DNA of 64,000 nt from UBA7657 sp049652985 (GTDB lineage: Bacteria > Pseudomonadota > Alphaproteobacteria > Micavibrionales > Micavibrionaceae). The position numbers and the translations under genes are program-made. The stretch is from NCBI GenBank assembly GCA_049652985.1, contig JBASFK010000004.1:124001-188000 (forward strand). The letters run 5' to 3'. The notes under the pieces were generated by a model. It made no database searches. It was not told the DNA's origin and saw only the letters and a program-made list of their open reading frames with translations. Within the stretch, counting starts at the first letter, position 1; every line of letters begins with the position of its first letter. This document shows, one piece after another, positions 1-7,803 of this stretch.

Positions 1-315
1 CTTGAGCGCTTCATGAAAGTGAATGCCTGCATCTTCAAAAAGATTTTTACCTTCATGCATCTTGCGCATATAAATTTTGCTCAGAAGAAAATCGGCCGCA
101 GGATTCGCGGGCGTCCGATCCGCTATTTTAGAAACCATCTGTTCAATCATAAGCGCTTCGAGGCTGTTCGGCTCGGCCACCTCTATCGCCCGGGCAGCTG
201 TTTCCAGCACGGCCTGGTAATCGCCGCTACTGAATAAAAAGTCGGCCTTAAAGGCCAAGTCTTTTGCCGGGCCTGTCCCTGTTGATGCTTCCTTTGTTTT
301 CGTTTTTGTAATCAT
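1..315 (-). CDS. TPR-like small protein, 3' part beyond the window edge
   Basis: An open frame runs from an ATG at 315 to base 1 without a stop, so at least 105 residues are visible and the C-terminus lies outside the window. The start MITKTKTKEAS is followed by a helical stretch (KADFLFSSGDYQAVLETAAR, residues 24-43) that looks like a TPR helix pair. The same pattern, KADxLxxxGDYxxxLETxAxA, occurs in the next gene upstream (344-839), so the two are tandem paralogues. No signal peptide or membrane segment is visible, which suggests a cytoplasmic protein. It is the last visible member of a three-gene minus-strand run starting at 1469. The function is not recognised; TPR proteins usually mediate protein contacts. 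Confidence 0.6.
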   Translation of the reverse strand, partial: MITKTKTKEASTGTGPAKDLAFKADFLFSSGDYQAVLETAARAIEVAEPNSLEALMIEQMVSKIADRTPANPAADFLLSKIYMRKMHEGKNLFEDAGIHFHEALK

Positions 316-343
316 GCGGGTTTCCTGATGTTTCGCTACATTT

Positions 344-839
344 TCAGTTAAGTTCGGGCATCTTTAAATATATTGGTATTCCCGGCTGGCGCGGACAAAT
401 TTTTACGGCTTCTATCATGATCTCCGTGTTTATCGGGATGTCCGGCGTTGGCCTGCCGTCAAAAGCGCCTGCCATTCTTCTTCCTTCCACGAGCCTATTC
501 GCGCATTCGATATAAAGTAAGGATATGAGGGGGCTGGTCATGCCGTCTCTTTCAAGAATGTTCTGCACCTGTATGAAACGCTCCGAAGCTTCCGGATAAA
601 ACTGACGCTCCGCCATCACTTTGCAAAATAGCACATTGAGCAGGAGGTCGTCCGGTATCACATAGAAGGCATCGGATATTAGATGGTAAAGCGCCCCCCC
701 ACCTCGGGTCGCCCGGGGACATTTCCGCCAGCGCCTGGGCTGACGTTTCAAGGGATTGCTTATAATCCCCGTTATTTAATAGCTCATCCGCTTTCGAGAT
801 AAGCGTGTCGATGAGATCGTAGTGCTTTGCGTTGTCCAT
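344..839 (-). pseudogene. TPR-like protein, frame broken at a G7 tract
   Basis: Two overlapping minus-strand frames together make one protein. The first starts at the ATG at 839 (MDNAKHYDLIDTLISKADEL, preceded by GGAAAA) and is sensible up to SPGDPRWGG. The second continues with ALYHLISDAFYVIPDDLLLN and runs to the stop at 344. The switch falls on seven consecutive G on the minus strand (plus-strand C run at about 694-700). Removing one G joins the frames into a protein of about 164 residues. The N-terminal part resembles the neighbour at 1-315. The break could be a sequencing or assembly error, a true pseudogene, or slippage-controlled expression. Function unknown, probably a TPR-type scaffold like its neighbours. 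Confidence 0.6.
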
Positions 840-854
840 AAATTTTCCGCGTTA

Positions 855-1469
855 TTACGCCATGCCCGCCGGGGCAAAGCCGACGTGAGAACATTCGCTA
901 AGAATATTGAGTGCGACGCCCATGACTGCCTCATTATTTTTTGCAAGTCTCGTCACTTGTATTGCGACAGTCCGGGCAGGGTGAGCCATGCTGCCAGCAT
1001 CCCTGTATAGCTTCATAAGAGTGGTCAGAATTTCCAGGCGGGACATATCGTGTGTCACTCCCGACCTGAGAAAACTATTTTCCGCGCGCTGCGCCGTTTT
1101 ATTCAGATCCTGCTGAGAGAGTTTTTCGTCTTCCATCATTTCCATGAGCGCTTCGAAATAACGCTTATGGATTTGTGTTTTCTCTTGCAGCGTTTCGCAC
1201 TCATCCGCGAGAGCGTGTTTAAAATGATAGTGCGCCATGTCAAAACGCTGGTTGCGCAGGTTGATTTCGCATATGAGCATCGCGCAGTCGATGACACCCG
1301 GATTTTCAACAGGAGTGATTTTGAGCTCTTCCCGCGCTTCCGTGGTTTCGGGGTCGTCCGAAACGCCCGCGTCGAGTAGCTGCCGGGCCCAGTCCAGCGG
1401 AGTCAAAAAGCTTCGCGTGCAAAGATTCAGAATATGTTGTTCAGGCGTATCGGCCTTCAGGGCAGACAT
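855..1469 (-). CDS. TPR-like helical protein
   Basis: A 204-residue all-helical, soluble protein without signal peptide. The start is set at the ATG at 1469 (MSALKADTPEQ), which has GGAG eight bases upstream; a TTG at 1481 would add four residues but has no better ribosome site. Residues about 60-105 (ENPGVIDCAMLICEINLRNQ and following) and the later helical segments look like TPR-type repeats, and the family resemblance to the two genes downstream is in overall design rather than clear identity. It is the first gene of a minus-strand group of three, separated from the frameshifted gene by about 15 bases, so they are probably one operon. Function not recognised. Confidence 0.6.
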   Translation of the reverse strand: MSALKADTPEQHILNLCTRSFLTPLDWARQLLDAGVSDDPETTEAREELKITPVENPGVIDCAMLICEINLRNQRFDMAHYHFKHALADECETLQEKTQIHKRYFEALMEMMEDEKLSQQDLNKTAQRAENSFLRSGVTHDMSRLEILTTLMKLYRDAGSMAHPARTVAIQVTRLAKNNEAVMGVALNILSECSHVGFAPAGMA

Positions 1470-1601
1470 AGGCGGCTCCAAATTAAGGGTTGCCCGGATA
1501 CTAGGCCGTGAATGTACAATATGTCAATGAAATTGGCGCGGCATCGCTTGCGCCGGACCCCGCCGGGCCCTAGGATAAGCCCTTGAATAAAGGAACATTT
1601 G

Positions 1602-2468
1602 ATGGACGACAGCCCCGGCGCCCCGCCCGCCCGCCAGTTTCACCTCCATTTGATTTCGGACGCCACCGGCACGACTCTGCTGGGACTCGCCCGCGCCTGT
1701 CTGGCGCAGTTCGAAGGGGTGGAGCCGGTGCAGAAATTCTGGCCGCTGGTCCGTACCCAGCAGCAACTGGAACGCATCATCTCTAAAATGGAGCAAAATC
1801 CAGGGCCCGTGATTTTCACGCTGGTCGATGAAAAAATGCGCAAACGCCTGCAGGAGCGCTGCGACGAGCTGAATATTCCCTGCGTCTCTGTGCTCGACCC
1901 GATCATCCGGAGTCTTTCGTCGTATCTCGGCATGCATGCGAAGGGCGTGCCCGGACTTCAGCACCAGATGGATGATGCTTATTTCCGCCGCGTCGCCGCC
2001 CTCGATTTCACCATGCGCCACGACGACGGAAAAAAACTGGAGGATCTGAAAGAGGCGGATGTCATTCTTGTCGGCGTCTCGCGTACGTCGAAAACACCGA
2101 CGAGCGTGTTCCTCGCGCGGCGGGGCCTGAAGGTTGCGAACATTCCGCTCGCGCCCGGCGTCGAGGTACCGAAAGCAAAATTTGAATTGCAGGGCCCGAT
2201 GTATGTCGGCCTCACCGCCGCGCCCGACCGGCTTGTGCATATCAGGCGCAGCAGGCTCAAGGCCGACGGGCTGGATTCGAAGGCCCTGGAGGAAAACACG
2301 TATCTTCACGGGGATAAAATCGAGGATGAGGTTCGCAACGCGCGGAAACTTTTCTCGAAGTATGGCTGGCCGGTGATCGACGTGACGAAACGCTCAGTCG
2401 AGGAAACGTCGGCGGAAATCATGGCGCTATACCAGTCTTACCAGGAGGGTCTTAATGCACCGAAATGA
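1602..2468 (+). CDS. ppsR: PEP synthase / PPDK regulatory protein (bifunctional kinase-phosphorylase)
   Basis: A 288-residue member of the DUF299/Kinase-PPPase family, which inactivates phosphoenolpyruvate synthase or pyruvate phosphate dikinase by ADP-dependent phosphorylation and reactivates it by Pi-dependent dephosphorylation. The family signature is visible: HLISDATGTT near the N-terminus and the nucleotide-binding GVSRTSKTPTS followed by KVANIPLAPGVEVP in the second half. The start is the ATG at 1602 behind AGGAA; the TTG one codon earlier is less likely. It heads the ppsR-maf-aroE-coaE-dnaQ cluster typical of alphaproteobacteria and overlaps maf by 14 bases. Which of the two dikinases it controls cannot be told from this window. 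Confidence 0.93.
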   Translation: MDDSPGAPPARQFHLHLISDATGTTLLGLARACLAQFEGVEPVQKFWPLVRTQQQLERIISKMEQNPGPVIFTLVDEKMRKRLQERCDELNIPCVSVLDPIIRSLSSYLGMHAKGVPGLQHQMDDAYFRRVAALDFTMRHDDGKKLEDLKEADVILVGVSRTSKTPTSVFLARRGLKVANIPLAPGVEVPKAKFELQGPMYVGLTAAPDRLVHIRRSRLKADGLDSKALEENTYLHGDKIEDEVRNARKLFSKYGWPVIDVTKRSVEETSAEIMALYQSYQEGLNAPK

Positions 2469-3069
2469 GGCAGCCCGGCCTGTGAAAATCATACTCGCCT
2501 CGCAGAGCGTCGCGCGGCGCACAATGCTGAAAAATGCGGGCCTGAATTTCAAAATCGTCAAGCCGCTCCTGGATGAAATAGCGCTCGCAAGGGAATTGCA
2601 GGGCGCATCGCCCGCAAAAATCGCGCTCGAGCTGGCGAAGAAAAAAGCCCTGACGGTCGCCGCGAAAAACCCGGACGCGCTGGTGATCGGCAGCGACCAG
2701 ATTCTCCTCGACGGCGGCAGGATCATGACCAAGGCCAAGACCCGGGAAGATGCCAGGGAAAAACTACGCAGTCTGCGCGGCAAGACCCATACGCTGGTTT
2801 CCGCAGCCGCCGTCGTGAAGGGCGGGACTGTATTCTGGAGCCGCGATGACGAGGCGCAATTGACCATGCGCGAATTCGACGACGAATTCCTGGACGCTTA
2901 TTGCAATGTTGCCGGCGATGCACTGACCCGTGCCGTGGGCGCTTACGAGATCGAGCGCGCGGGCGCGTGGCTGTTTTCGGAAGTGCGCGGCGATCATTTC
3001 ACGATCCTCGGCATGCCGCTCCGCCCGCTGCTTGCCTATTTGCACGAATATCACGGGGTGAAGCCATGA
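2455..3069 (+). CDS. maf: Maf family nucleotide pyrophosphatase
   Basis: 204 residues. Maf proteins hydrolyse non-canonical or methylated nucleoside triphosphates, or dTTP/UTP, to monophosphates as a house-cleaning activity in the cytoplasm. Seen: the N-terminal ILASQSVARRTML signature, the central GSDQILLDGG block with the catalytic acidic residue, the RSLRGKTHTLVSA segment, and the YEIERAGAWLF...GDHFTILGMP end. The start ATG at 2455 has a full AGGAGG at 2442-2447 and lies inside the end of ppsR; aroE overlaps its stop by four bases (ATGA), so translation is probably coupled. The substrate preference cannot be decided from sequence alone. Confidence 0.92.
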   Translation: MHRNEAARPVKIILASQSVARRTMLKNAGLNFKIVKPLLDEIALARELQGASPAKIALELAKKKALTVAAKNPDALVIGSDQILLDGGRIMTKAKTREDAREKLRSLRGKTHTLVSAAAVVKGGTVFWSRDDEAQLTMREFDDEFLDAYCNVAGDALTRAVGAYEIERAGAWLFSEVRGDHFTILGMPLRPLLAYLHEYHGVKP

Positions 3070-3881
3070 CTATGAAGGCAGCCGTTATCGGCCACCCGGT
3101 CGGGCACAGCAAATCCCCCGCGATCCATAATTACTGGATCGGGAAGCACGGCCTCAATGCCGCGTATGAGGCGATCGATATCGCGCCGGAAAATCTTGAG
3201 AAAGAACTGATCCGGTTGATGGATGAAGGTTATGCCGGGTTCAACGTTACGCGCCCGCACAAGGAAAAAGTTTTCGCCGTGTGCGATTCGCTGGATGAGC
3301 TGGCGCAGGCCGTGGGCGCGGTGAACACGGTGACGATAAAGAACGGCAAACTGAACGGCACGAATACGGATGTTTTCGGCTTCATTGAGAATATAAAGGC
3401 CGCGCGCCCCGGTTTTGATTTTACGGCCGGGCCGGCGACGGTGCTGGGCGCGGGCGGCGCAGCGCGGGCGGTGGTTTACGCGCTGCTGAAAGAAAATGTT
3501 CCGGAGGTGCGCCTCGTCAACCGCACAAAGAACAAGGCGCAGACGCTGGCCAGAGATTTTAAAAGACTACGCGTGCATGACTGGGAGAAACGCGCCGAAG
3601 TGCTGGCGGAGGCCAACCTGCTTGTGAACGCGACATCGATGGGTCAGTCCGGACAAGCGAAACTTGAAATGGATCTCACTGCGCTGCCGAAGAACACGGT
3701 CGTGAACGATATTGTCTATGCGCCGCTGATGACGGATCTGCTGCGCGATTGCGAGGATCGCGGCAACCCGGTCGTTACCGGCATCGGCATGCTGCTGCAC
3801 CAGGCGCGGCCCGCGTTTGAATCGTGGTTCGGCATATTGCCGAATGTCGACGCTGAACTGGAAAAACGCGTTCTCACATGA
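3066..3881 (+). CDS. aroE: shikimate dehydrogenase (NADP+)
   Basis: 271 residues; reduces 3-dehydroshikimate to shikimate with NADPH in aromatic amino acid synthesis. Shikimate-binding GHPVGHSKSPAIHN carries the Ser15-x-Ser17 pair, and NVTRPHK ends in the expected catalytic Lys66. NGTNTDVFGF carries the partner Asp, GAGGAARAV is the NADP-binding glycine loop, and DIVYAP and GIGMLLHQA close the active site. The start is the ATG at 3066, which overlaps the maf stop as ATGA; the open frame extends further upstream but that part is out-of-frame maf sequence. The stop overlaps the coaE start in the same way. Confidence 0.95.
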   Translation: MTMKAAVIGHPVGHSKSPAIHNYWIGKHGLNAAYEAIDIAPENLEKELIRLMDEGYAGFNVTRPHKEKVFAVCDSLDELAQAVGAVNTVTIKNGKLNGTNTDVFGFIENIKAARPGFDFTAGPATVLGAGGAARAVVYALLKENVPEVRLVNRTKNKAQTLARDFKRLRVHDWEKRAEVLAEANLLVNATSMGQSGQAKLEMDLTALPKNTVVNDIVYAPLMTDLLRDCEDRGNPVVTGIGMLLHQARPAFESWFGILPNVDAELEKRVLT

Positions 3882-4507
3882 TCGTGATCGGGCTGACAGG
3901 ATCGATCGGGATGGGCAAGAGCGTTGCCGCCGCGATGCTGGAATCCATGCGCATTCCCGTCCACGAGGCCGACGACGAGGTGCATAAATTACTGGCGCCG
4001 GGGGCGGCAGGCGCGCTTGCCGTGGGCAAGGCATTTCCTTATTTCGGCTACCCGCAGATTTACGGCCGCAAGACAAAATCGGGCGCGCGCAGCATCAAGC
4101 GCGCCGCGCTGGGAAAAATAATTTTCGCCGACGATGAAAAGCGCAAGAAGCTGGAAAAAATACTTCATCCTTTGGTGCGGGGTGCGCAGGCGCGTTTTAT
4201 CAGGAAACATACAAATCTTGGTGCGAAAATGGTTGCGCTGGATATTCCGCTGCTGTTCGAAACCGGCGGGGAAAGCCTTGTCCATTATATTTTCGTCGTC
4301 AGCGCGCCTTATAATGTGCAGCGCCGCCGCGTGCTGGCGCGCCCCGGTATGGACGAAAAGAAATTCCGCGCTATTTTAGAGCGGCAGATGCCGGATGGCG
4401 AAAAGCGCGCCCGCGCGGATTACGTGATTCATACGGGGCTTGGCCGTGCGCAGACGATGAAGGAACTGAAAGCCGCGCTGGCGGATATAAGGAAGAAGCA
4501 TAAATGA
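3878..4507 (+). CDS. coaE: dephospho-CoA kinase
   Basis: 209 residues; catalyses the last step of coenzyme A synthesis, ATP-dependent phosphorylation of dephospho-CoA. The P-loop GSIGMGKS lies at the N-terminus (LTGSIGMGKSVAA), followed by the typical HEADDEVHKL acceptor region, the ILHPLVR motif and the lid-region DIPLLFETGGE. ATGA overlaps on both sides (aroE at 3878-3881 and the amidotransferase at 4504-4507) place it in a tightly coupled operon. Confidence 0.94.
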   Translation: MIVIGLTGSIGMGKSVAAAMLESMRIPVHEADDEVHKLLAPGAAGALAVGKAFPYFGYPQIYGRKTKSGARSIKRAALGKIIFADDEKRKKLEKILHPLVRGAQARFIRKHTNLGAKMVALDIPLLFETGGESLVHYIFVVSAPYNVQRRRVLARPGMDEKKFRAILERQMPDGEKRARADYVIHTGLGRAQTMKELKAALADIRKKHK

Positions 4508-5211
4508 AAACCGCGCTGGTAATAACGCATGAAAAACACGAAGGACCGGGGCAGTTCGGTGAAATTCTGCGGGCGCGGGGTTTTGGCATCCGCGTGATCT
4601 TCACGCCCGCGGAAAGCATCACCGATTTCGACCCGCTCGTGCCCGATTTCGTGCTTGTCATGGGCGGGCCGATGGGCGTGTACGAGGAGGACATCTATCC
4701 CTTCCTGAAAGAGGAGAAAGATTTTCTCGCAAAGCGCATCAAGGCCGACCGCCCGACGCTGGGCGTGTGCCTGGGTGCGCAGATCATCGCCGCCGCGCTC
4801 GGCGAGCCTGTGTTCAAGGGCAGGCCGGGGCAGGAGATCGGCTGGAACAAGCTGGAAATCAAGAACAAGAACCATCCCATCCGGCACCTCGCGGGTGATA
4901 AAACCAACATGTTCCACTGGCACGGCGATACGTTCGACCTGCCGAAAGGCGCGGAATTGCTGGCTTCCAGCAACATGTACGAAAACCAGGCTTTTGGCGT
5001 GGGCCGGAACGTGCTGGCGCTGCAATGCCACCCGGAAATCACGCGGGCACTATCCGTGGAATGGCTGGACACGATGGGGGCGGAAGTAACGCGCTCGAAA
5101 ATCGTCGGTGATATCGAAGAATTAAAAGAGCAGACGGATAAAAATATCGATACAATGAACACACAGGCGAAATTGTTTTTTGAGGAATGGCTGGGGAGCG
5201 TCGGCTTATGA
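4504..5211 (+). CDS. class I glutamine amidotransferase (GMP-synthase-like domain)
   Basis: 235 residues, a stand-alone glutamine amidotransferase of the GATase-1/GuaA-like superfamily. The nucleophile elbow GVCLGAQ holds the catalytic Cys, and CHPEI near residue 179 provides the His-Glu pair of the triad. FVLVMGGPMGVYEE is the usual oxyanion-hole region. Stand-alone members of this family often act as glutaminases or gamma-glutamyl hydrolases with unclear partners. It is placed between coaE and dnaQ with four-base ATGA overlaps on both sides; I associate coaE directly with dnaQ in related genomes, so its insertion here is notable. The physiological substrate is not predictable. Confidence 0.85.
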   Translation: MKTALVITHEKHEGPGQFGEILRARGFGIRVIFTPAESITDFDPLVPDFVLVMGGPMGVYEEDIYPFLKEEKDFLAKRIKADRPTLGVCLGAQIIAAALGEPVFKGRPGQEIGWNKLEIKNKNHPIRHLAGDKTNMFHWHGDTFDLPKGAELLASSNMYENQAFGVGRNVLALQCHPEITRALSVEWLDTMGAEVTRSKIVGDIEELKEQTDKNIDTMNTQAKLFFEEWLGSVGL

Positions 5212-5900
5212 GTGGAAGAGAAATCGTTCTCGATACTGAAACGACGGGCATGTCGCCCGAGAGCGGCGACAAGATTGTTGAAATCGGTTGCCTCGAGCTG
5301 ATGAATTACATCCCGACCGGCAAGACCTTGCAGATATACTTAAACCCCGAGCGCGAAGTGCCGCCGGAAGCCATCGCGATCCACGGCCTGACGAATGAGT
5401 TTTTAAAAGACAAGCCGGTGTTCTCACAGGTTTACACCGACATGCTGGATTTCATCGGCGATGCGAGGCTTGTCATTCACAACGCCGAATTCGACATGAA
5501 ATTCCTGAATGCAGAACTACGCAATGTCGGCCATCCGCCGCTGCAATGGAACCGCGTGGTCGATACGGTGGCCATGGCGCGGAAGAAATATCCCGGCCAG
5601 CCCGCCAATCTCGATGCGTTATGCCGCCGGTTCGGCATCGATAATACGGAGCGGACGCTGCACGGCGCGCTCCTCGACTCAGAATTGCTGGCGGAAGTGT
5701 ATATGGAACTGCTCGGCGGGCGTCAGCATGGCTTACTGCCTGTGGGTGCCGACGCGACGGGAAAAACGCAGGCGGAACAAAAACTGGCACGCCCGTACCG
5801 CGAGCCGCGAACCTTTACTGCCAGCGAAAGTGAAAAAGCCGCGCACGCGGAGATGCTGGAAAAACTGGTGAAGCCTTTATGGCTCAAGGAAACCGGCTAG
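5208..5900 (+). CDS. dnaQ: DNA polymerase III epsilon subunit (3'-5' exonuclease)
   Basis: 230 residues; the proofreading exonuclease of the replicative polymerase. The DEDDh exonuclease motifs are present: LDTETTGM (motif I), IHNAEFDMKFLN (motif II) and LHGALLDSELLAEVY (motif III with the His). The C-terminal tail after about residue 185 would bind the alpha subunit. The start is the ATG at 5208, which overlaps the preceding stop as ATGA and puts the exonuclease fold at residue 3 as in homologues. It ends only three bases before the converging secB stop. Confidence 0.94.
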   Translation: MSGREIVLDTETTGMSPESGDKIVEIGCLELMNYIPTGKTLQIYLNPEREVPPEAIAIHGLTNEFLKDKPVFSQVYTDMLDFIGDARLVIHNAEFDMKFLNAELRNVGHPPLQWNRVVDTVAMARKKYPGQPANLDALCRRFGIDNTERTLHGALLDSELLAEVYMELLGGRQHGLLPVGADATGKTQAEQKLARPYREPRTFTASESEKAAHAEMLEKLVKPLWLKETG

Positions 5901-5903
5901 GAA

Positions 5904-6482
5904 TTACTCAGGCTTGTCTTCTTTTTCTTCTTGCCCGGCACGGGTATTCTCATCGAACACCTTACGGCTTTCAGCCATTTCAGCAGCAAAACGCTGAGTG
6001 TAAAGCGCGTGGAAATCGACCGGGTTCAGGAGCAGCGGCGGGTAGCCGCCCTGCATCGTGAGATCGCTCAAAATCTGGCGCACATGCGGGAAAGCCTGGT
6101 GCGGGATTTCAATCAGCAGCAGCGGGTGGTGGTTTTCCACCGGGACCTTTTCATTGATGGAAACCGTCACGCCGTAAAGAATCTCGGCGATGAAAACCGG
6201 CTGGTCCTTGCGCGCGGCCTCGGCGCGGGCATTTAAAACAACTTCGTATAGATTCGGAATCTGAGAGTCCTCGATCTTGCGGGCGTCCATGCCGATATGG
6301 ATGTTCATCTCGGGCGCGCCCTGGCCGGCGCGGAGCGAATCCGGCGTGTTGGGATTTTCAAAGGACAGGTCGCGCACATATTGCGCGAGGATGGTTACGG
6401 GCATGTCGCTGGGGTTGCCCTCCCCCTTTGCGCCAGGCGGCGATTTGGCACCCTCGGGCTGTTTTTCTTTTTTCTCGGCCAT
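5904..6482 (-). CDS. secB: protein-export chaperone SecB
   Basis: 192 residues; a cytoplasmic tetrameric chaperone that holds precursor proteins unfolded and delivers them to SecA. The core (VTILAQYVRDLSFENPN, then EVVLNARAEA, then ILYGVTVSINE and LLLIEIPHQAFPHVRQIL) is typical, with YPPLLLNPVDFHALY near the end. There is an extra N-terminal linker rich in Gly, Pro and Lys and an acidic tail. ATG at 6482 is chosen; a TTG two codons upstream is possible. In many alphaproteobacteria it lies next to dnaQ, as here. A dedicated SecB fits the large number of exported proteins in this window. Confidence 0.95.
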   Translation of the reverse strand: MAEKKEKQPEGAKSPPGAKGEGNPSDMPVTILAQYVRDLSFENPNTPDSLRAGQGAPEMNIHIGMDARKIEDSQIPNLYEVVLNARAEAARKDQPVFIAEILYGVTVSINEKVPVENHHPLLLIEIPHQAFPHVRQILSDLTMQGGYPPLLLNPVDFHALYTQRFAAEMAESRKVFDENTRAGQEEKEDKPE

Positions 6483-6541
6483 AATCAAGAATCCCTGTTT
6501 TTTATTAGATTATGCTGATTATCAACAATTTTGCGGGAGTC

Positions 6542-6982
6542 TCAAGGAGGATTTGAGGACCGGTCAGTCTCCAGCGCCGGGGGGTCGTCCCTGATGCGTT
6601 CGTATTCACCCTCGATGATGCCGGAGTCGCCCCCGGCGAAGCCCTTGCGGCGCGCGAAAGTCCGGAGCAGGGTCCGGACACGGGGCACAAGCAGCGCCAC
6701 GGCCAGCGCGTCGCTGATAAAACCCGGGAAAATCAGCAGCACGCCCGCCGCAACGATACAGAAACCGTCGAACAGCTCACCCGCGGGCACGCGGCCCCGG
6801 TCGAAAGCGTCATGCATGGCCAAAATCGTCTGGAACCCCTGGTAGCGGACCACGGAACCGCCGATGACCGCCGCGAGGATCAAAAGCGCCAGCGCGGACA
6901 AAAAACCTATCTCGCCGCAGGCCTCGACGAAAACCCACAATTCGGCCAGCGGAAAAACGATAAAGAGCAGGTAAAACGGCAT
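6542..6982 (-). CDS. fxsA: FxsA family membrane protein
   Basis: 146 residues. The start MPFYLLFIVFPLAELWVFVE at 6982 (AAGGG upstream) opens directly with the first membrane helix as in FxsA; the frame is open further upstream but that extension is not family-like. Two to three further hydrophobic helices include the VLLIFPGFISDALAVALLVP signature, and the tail is charged and cytoplasmic. E. coli FxsA counteracts exclusion of phage T7 by the F plasmid; the normal cellular role is unclear. It is divergent from the Tim44-like gene, as in other alphaproteobacteria. Confidence 0.88.
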   Translation of the reverse strand: MPFYLLFIVFPLAELWVFVEACGEIGFLSALALLILAAVIGGSVVRYQGFQTILAMHDAFDRGRVPAGELFDGFCIVAAGVLLIFPGFISDALAVALLVPRVRTLLRTFARRKGFAGGDSGIIEGEYERIRDDPPALETDRSSNPP

Positions 6983-7076
6983 AAAACCCTTGTCCTTTGC
7001 GCTCCGGACATTAATGTAGGAGCAGAATATGGTAGAATAGTTATATAAAGTCAAAAAAGCGGAAAAACAGGAAAAA

Positions 7077-7802
7077 ATGTCTGCAGATCTGCTGGTTTAT
7101 GCTCTTGTCGCCGCCGGCCTTGTTTTCTGGCTACGCAGCATCCTTGGAACCCGCCACGGCGATGAACGCCAGCGGGAAAATCCACTGGCGCGGGCTGCCC
7201 TTGAGCCCGGCCCCGAGGCTGCGAGCCCCTTCGCGGAAGAACAACGCGAAACAACCGGCGAAGACCGTATCAAGAAACTCGCGGCCGAAGAGGGCGGGAA
7301 AGTTTCCGTTGCCGAGGCCGAAATAGGATTGGTGGCTATCGCCCGCGTTGACCGCGAATTCGATATCAGCTTTTTCATGGACGGCGCGCAGGAAGCCTTC
7401 GCGATGATCGTCGAAAGTTTTGCCGCCGGAGACCGCGAGATGCTGAAGGATTTGCTGGGCCAGGCTGTCTACCACGCCTTTGAAGCCGCGATCACGGCGC
7501 GCGAGCAGCGCGGTGAAAAACAGGACACGCAGATCCGCGCCATCCGTAAGGCCGAGGCAATCGAGGCCAAGGTGGATGGCCGCAAGGCATTTGTCACCGT
7601 GCGTTTCACCGCCGACGAGGTTTCAGTGACACGGGATTCCACCGGCGAGATCATCGAGGGCCACCCGGAAAAAGTCACATCCATGCGCGACGTCTGGACG
7701 TTCAGCCGCGACATCAAATCGCGCGACCCGCGCTGGCTGGTGGTTGAGACGCGCGGCGATTTCGAAGACGACAACAAAATCATTCCCAACACGATTCAAT
7801 AA
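7077..7802 (+). CDS. Tim44/TimA-like domain protein
   Basis: 241 residues. An N-terminal membrane helix (LLVYALVAAGLVFWLRSILG) is followed by a charged linker and a C-terminal Tim44-like domain (about residues 95-235) containing FDISFFMDGAQEAFAMIVES and VWTFSRDIKSRDPRWLVVET. Alphaproteobacterial homologues are relatives of the mitochondrial import motor protein Tim44; their bacterial role is thought to be at the inner membrane but is poorly defined. The start has AGGAAA just upstream. mltA begins two bases after its stop, so the two are co-transcribed. Confidence 0.87.
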   Translation: MSADLLVYALVAAGLVFWLRSILGTRHGDERQRENPLARAALEPGPEAASPFAEEQRETTGEDRIKKLAAEEGGKVSVAEAEIGLVAIARVDREFDISFFMDGAQEAFAMIVESFAAGDREMLKDLLGQAVYHAFEAAITAREQRGEKQDTQIRAIRKAEAIEAKVDGRKAFVTVRFTADEVSVTRDSTGEIIEGHPEKVTSMRDVWTFSRDIKSRDPRWLVVETRGDFEDDNKIIPNTIQ

Positions 7803-7803
7803 A

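Noticed and set aside
1524..2309. 261-residue minus-strand frame opposite ppsR
   Set aside because: It lies entirely against the well-supported ppsR gene and its translation is rich in Arg and His without domains, as expected of an antisense shadow.
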